NCBI GenBank assembly: GCA_003525905.1
Contig: DQIA01000071.1
Coordinates: forward strand, 1-24,022
Direction of reading: 5' to 3'
Length of the DNA: 24,022 nt
From: Clostridiales bacterium
GTDB taxonomy: Bacteria > Bacillota > Clostridia > Oscillospirales > Oscillospiraceae
How positions within the stretch are numbered: the first letter of the stretch is position 1; every line of letters begins with the position of its first letter. A program made the position numbers and the translations under genes. Of this stretch, positions 21,712 to 24,022 are shown piece by piece. The notes below the pieces were generated by a model, which saw only the letters and a program-made list of their open reading frames with translations, was not told the DNA's origin and searched no databases.

Positions 21712-23046
21712 ATGCTGAAATTTCCCAGGGATCTATATTCGGATGTCCGTGTGGAGGACGTGGCGGAAACGACGCTCGTACTCGAGGACGGCGAGCTGAA
21801 GCAGTGCACCGAGAGCCGCCGCCGCGGCGCATTTGTGCGCGTTTATGACGGAAAGCGCTGGTATAACAGCGCCACAACGGAGCCGGACCGCCTGCAGCAG
21901 GAGCTTGATACGCTGGCCGCCATGGCAGAGCCGAACCCGGCCATCGGCGACGACCCTGTTGTGCACCGTTTTGAGGTGAACCGTGACTGTGTGCTGCGCT
22001 GGCAGGCAGGCGACCTGCGGAACGTGCCGCTGGATCAGAAGCTGGCGCTGCTGCGCAGCTATCAGCCCCTGCTGGAGCGCAGCGGGCTTGCCGCCACCCG
22101 CGCGCGCTATCTGGATGTGCATGTCGACAAGACATTCTGCTCTTCGCTCGGCGCGGATATCCGGCAGGACTATCAGCACTGCGGCATCGCGCTGGGCTAT
22201 ACCGTCACGGGCGCGAACGCCCCGTTCACGAATGGCCGGCAGCGCTATGCATCGGACTTCACGGGTCTGAAGGGCTGCCAGGAGGGCCTGCGCGCGGCCA
22301 TTGCGGAGGACGTGAACTATGCCATGCACGCCGTCCCCGTGGAGCCGGGGGAATATACCTGCGTGCTCTCGCCGACGGTCGCCGGTGTGTTCGCCCATGA
22401 GAGCTTCGGCCACAAGAGCGAGTCGGACTTTATGCTCGGCTCCGAGACGATGCGCCGGGAGTGGGAGCTGGGCAAGCAGGTCGGCTGGGAGGGCCTGAGC
22501 ATTCTGGACTCTGGCGTGCCGAACGGCTCCGGCTACTGCCCCTATGACGACGAGGGCACGCGCGCGCGCGACACCTATCTGGTGAAAAACGGCGTGCTGA
22601 CCGGCCGCCTGCATTCCGCAGCGACGGCTGCTGCGCTGGACGAGGCAGTCACGGGCAACGCCCGCGCCATCAGCTTCGAGTTCGAGCCGATCGTGCGCAT
22701 GACCTCCACCTGGATCGCGGGCGGCACGGACACGTTTGAGAGCCTGCTGCGCGGGGCCGAGGGCGGCCTGTATATCCCGGACTTCTTCCACGGCTCCGGC
22801 ATGTCGACATTTACGATCGCTCCGGCGCGCGCTTACCGCATCCGCGGCGGAAAACCGGCAGAGCCGGTGCTGGTCAGCGTGATCTCCGGCAATGTGATGC
22901 AGACGCTGCATCAGATCGACGGCGCGACGGCCGAGACGGAGCTGCGCAGCCTGTTCACGGGCGGCTGCGGCAAAATGGAGCAGTGGCCGCTGCGCGTTGC
23001 GTTCGGCGGGCCGTACCTGCGTGTGCGCGGCCTGAAGGTGCAGTAA
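21712..23046 (+). CDS. tldD: TldD, metalloprotease subunit of TldD/TldE
   Basis: A 444-residue zinc protease subunit. The metal motif HESFGH (HExxxH) is at residues 229-234, and the conserved C-terminal cysteine region GGCGKMEQW is near 417-425. TldD and TldE form a cytoplasmic heterodimer that degrades unfolded or cyclised peptides and matures some ribosomal peptides such as microcin B17 in Escherichia coli. The ATG at 21712 has GGAGG 8 bases upstream; a longer frame to 21661 has no RBS and would run through the promoter. The gene is intact and 13 bases precede tldE. Confidence 0.93.
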   Translation: MLKFPRDLYSDVRVEDVAETTLVLEDGELKQCTESRRRGAFVRVYDGKRWYNSATTEPDRLQQELDTLAAMAEPNPAIGDDPVVHRFEVNRDCVLRWQAGDLRNVPLDQKLALLRSYQPLLERSGLAATRARYLDVHVDKTFCSSLGADIRQDYQHCGIALGYTVTGANAPFTNGRQRYASDFTGLKGCQEGLRAAIAEDVNYAMHAVPVEPGEYTCVLSPTVAGVFAHESFGHKSESDFMLGSETMRREWELGKQVGWEGLSILDSGVPNGSGYCPYDDEGTRARDTYLVKNGVLTGRLHSAATAAALDEAVTGNARAISFEFEPIVRMTSTWIAGGTDTFESLLRGAEGGLYIPDFFHGSGMSTFTIAPARAYRIRGGKPAEPVLVSVISGNVMQTLHQIDGATAETELRSLFTGGCGKMEQWPLRVAFGGPYLRVRGLKVQ

Positions 23047-23059
23047 GGAGGAGACGGAG

Positions 23060-24022
23060 ATGCAAAAGGAGCTTTATCAGATCGAGAGAAGCGAGGTTTC
23101 TCTGAATATTTCCGAGGGCGCCGTGACGGAGGTGCGCCGCAAGCACATCGTCCGCAGCGGCTGCCGCGTGTATGACGGCGGAAAGCTCGGCATCAGCGGC
23201 GTGTTTGGCGAGCCGGACGAGGCAACATGGCAGGCCGCGCAGCGCGCGCTCACTGCCGGCCTTTCCCACCCGGAGCCGCTTGGCGCTCTGGTCCGCAGCC
23301 GCGAGACCGGCGTTATGCCGGAGGAGCGTGAGCTGCTGGAGCAGTCCGAGGCTCTGCTGGCACATCTGCGTGAGGAATGTCCCGGCTTTGTGTTTTCCAA
23401 TAAGATCGTGGCGCTTTCCGAGCGGGTGCGGCTGGAAAATGACCTCGGCCGCAGGCTCGACGACAGGCAGAGCGGTTCGTTCCTGAATCTGGTCGTGAAG
23501 GACGAGGCATCGCCGAACGTATTTGACACCGGCATCGGCTGGACGAGCCGCGGCAATGCGGCCATCGACGGGCTGGGGGCCGCGCGCCGTTCCCTGCGTG
23601 CCTACCGCAACGAGGTGCCTATGCCGAAGGAAAAGCTCCCCGTCCTGTTTGCGGGCAGCTTCCTGAGCGGAAAGCTCGAGGGCCTGCTCGACGTGCAGAA
23701 GCTGGAGAGCGGTGCGTCGCTGTTCAGCGGCAAAATGGGGGAGAAGCTCTTCTCCGGCGCGCTGACGCTGCAGGTCGACCGGCGTCCTGAGAGCTGGCTG
23801 CCGTTCTTTGATGCGGAGGGCTCCGTGCTCGAGGGCGACACACTGCCGCTCATCGAAAACGGCGTGCTTGTGCGCGGCGCAGCGGATCGTGCACAGGCTG
23901 CGCGCTATGGCTGCATGGCGACTGCCGCGGCGGGCGGCGCTTATGACGCCGCGCCCTGCCGCTCGGCCTCGGAGGGCTGCCTGCGCATTGCACAGACACA
24001 TTCCTATGCCGAGCTGCTCGGC
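23060..24022 (+). CDS. tldE: TldE/PmbA, non-catalytic partner (cut by right edge)
   Basis: The frame opens MQKELYQIERSEVSLNISEG and stays open to the window end (321 codons; the C-terminus is missing). It aligns in layout with the PmbA/TldE family: an N-terminal domain, then SFLNLVVKDEASPNVFDTGI and a region around LPVLFAGSFLSGKLEG in place of the TldD metal site, with no HExxxH. TldE is the partner needed for activity of TldD. GGAGGAGA with a 6-8 base spacing precedes the ATG at 23060, and the gap after the tldD stop is 13 bases, so both are in one operon. Confidence 0.92.
   Translation, partial: MQKELYQIERSEVSLNISEGAVTEVRRKHIVRSGCRVYDGGKLGISGVFGEPDEATWQAAQRALTAGLSHPEPLGALVRSRETGVMPEERELLEQSEALLAHLREECPGFVFSNKIVALSERVRLENDLGRRLDDRQSGSFLNLVVKDEASPNVFDTGIGWTSRGNAAIDGLGAARRSLRAYRNEVPMPKEKLPVLFAGSFLSGKLEGLLDVQKLESGASLFSGKMGEKLFSGALTLQVDRRPESWLPFFDAEGSVLEGDTLPLIENGVLVRGAADRAQAARYGCMATAAAGGAYDAAPCRSASEGCLRIAQTHSYAELLG

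Noticed and set aside
21733..22911. Minus-strand frame of 392 codons inside tldD
   Set aside because: Antisense shadow of a clear tldD gene with intact HExxxH motif.
21712..24022. RiPP (microcin-like) biosynthesis cluster around tldD/tldE
   Set aside because: No precursor peptide, cyclase or transporter is visible in the window; tldD/tldE are widespread housekeeping genes.

Overview
The window looks like part of a Gram-positive, spore-forming Clostridia chromosome, probably Oscillospirales (Ruminococcaceae/Oscillospiraceae-like). This is inferred from strong AGGAGG ribosome binding sites, GC-rich genes, consensus TTGACA-17-TATAAT promoters, a SpoIID-like protein and a YhbD-bactofilin pair. 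No rRNA, tRNA or CRISPR array was seen.

Region 1 (about 1-9.25 kb, minus strand) is one end of an integrative and conjugative element of the Tn1549/CTn type. In transcription order it holds a repA-type initiator with a DUF6017-like C-terminus, a PcfB/DUF3801 protein, the VirD4/TraG coupling ATPase, a Maff2 small membrane protein, a VirB6/TrbL-like channel protein, a PrgI-family protein, the VirB4 ATPase, an unknown soluble protein, an AT-rich membrane-protein cargo gene with its own promoter and terminator, and the N-terminus of a C5-cytosine DNA methyltransferase that runs off the left edge. Several of these genes start with TTG, GTG or apparently ATA, each with a strong, well-spaced RBS. 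A heavily structured leader precedes repA. The junction with the chromosome probably lies between about 9240 and 9355, but no att repeat could be identified.

Region 2 (9.38-11.6 kb, plus strand) is chromosomal: an M3-family oligoendopeptidase and a 70-residue protein, each followed by a terminator.

Region 3 (11.6-17.4 kb) is an accessory metabolic locus. A PucR/CdaR-type regulator (plus strand) diverges from a minus-strand operon that encodes an uncharacterised 406-residue Cys-rich protein, a GcvT-like folate-dependent methyltransferase homologue, and an SDR oxidoreductase. The operon ends in a second SDR gene that has lost its active site by deletion and frameshift. A relic of a ketopantoate-reductase-like gene lies beyond the regulator. 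The divergent promoter region carries three related 15-bp palindromic sites. This is the best candidate for an undescribed system, possibly inducible methyl-group or one-carbon catabolism; the substrate is unknown.

Region 4 (17.7-24.0 kb) holds an Imm40-like solitary gene (plus), a minus-strand operon of three genes (a small beta-rich protein, a SpoIID-like protein with two peptidoglycan-binding domains, and a double peptidoglycan-binding protein), a divergent YhbD-like regulator plus bactofilin pair whose promoter contains two near-identical palindromes, and a tldD-tldE (pmbA) pair, with tldE cut by the right edge.
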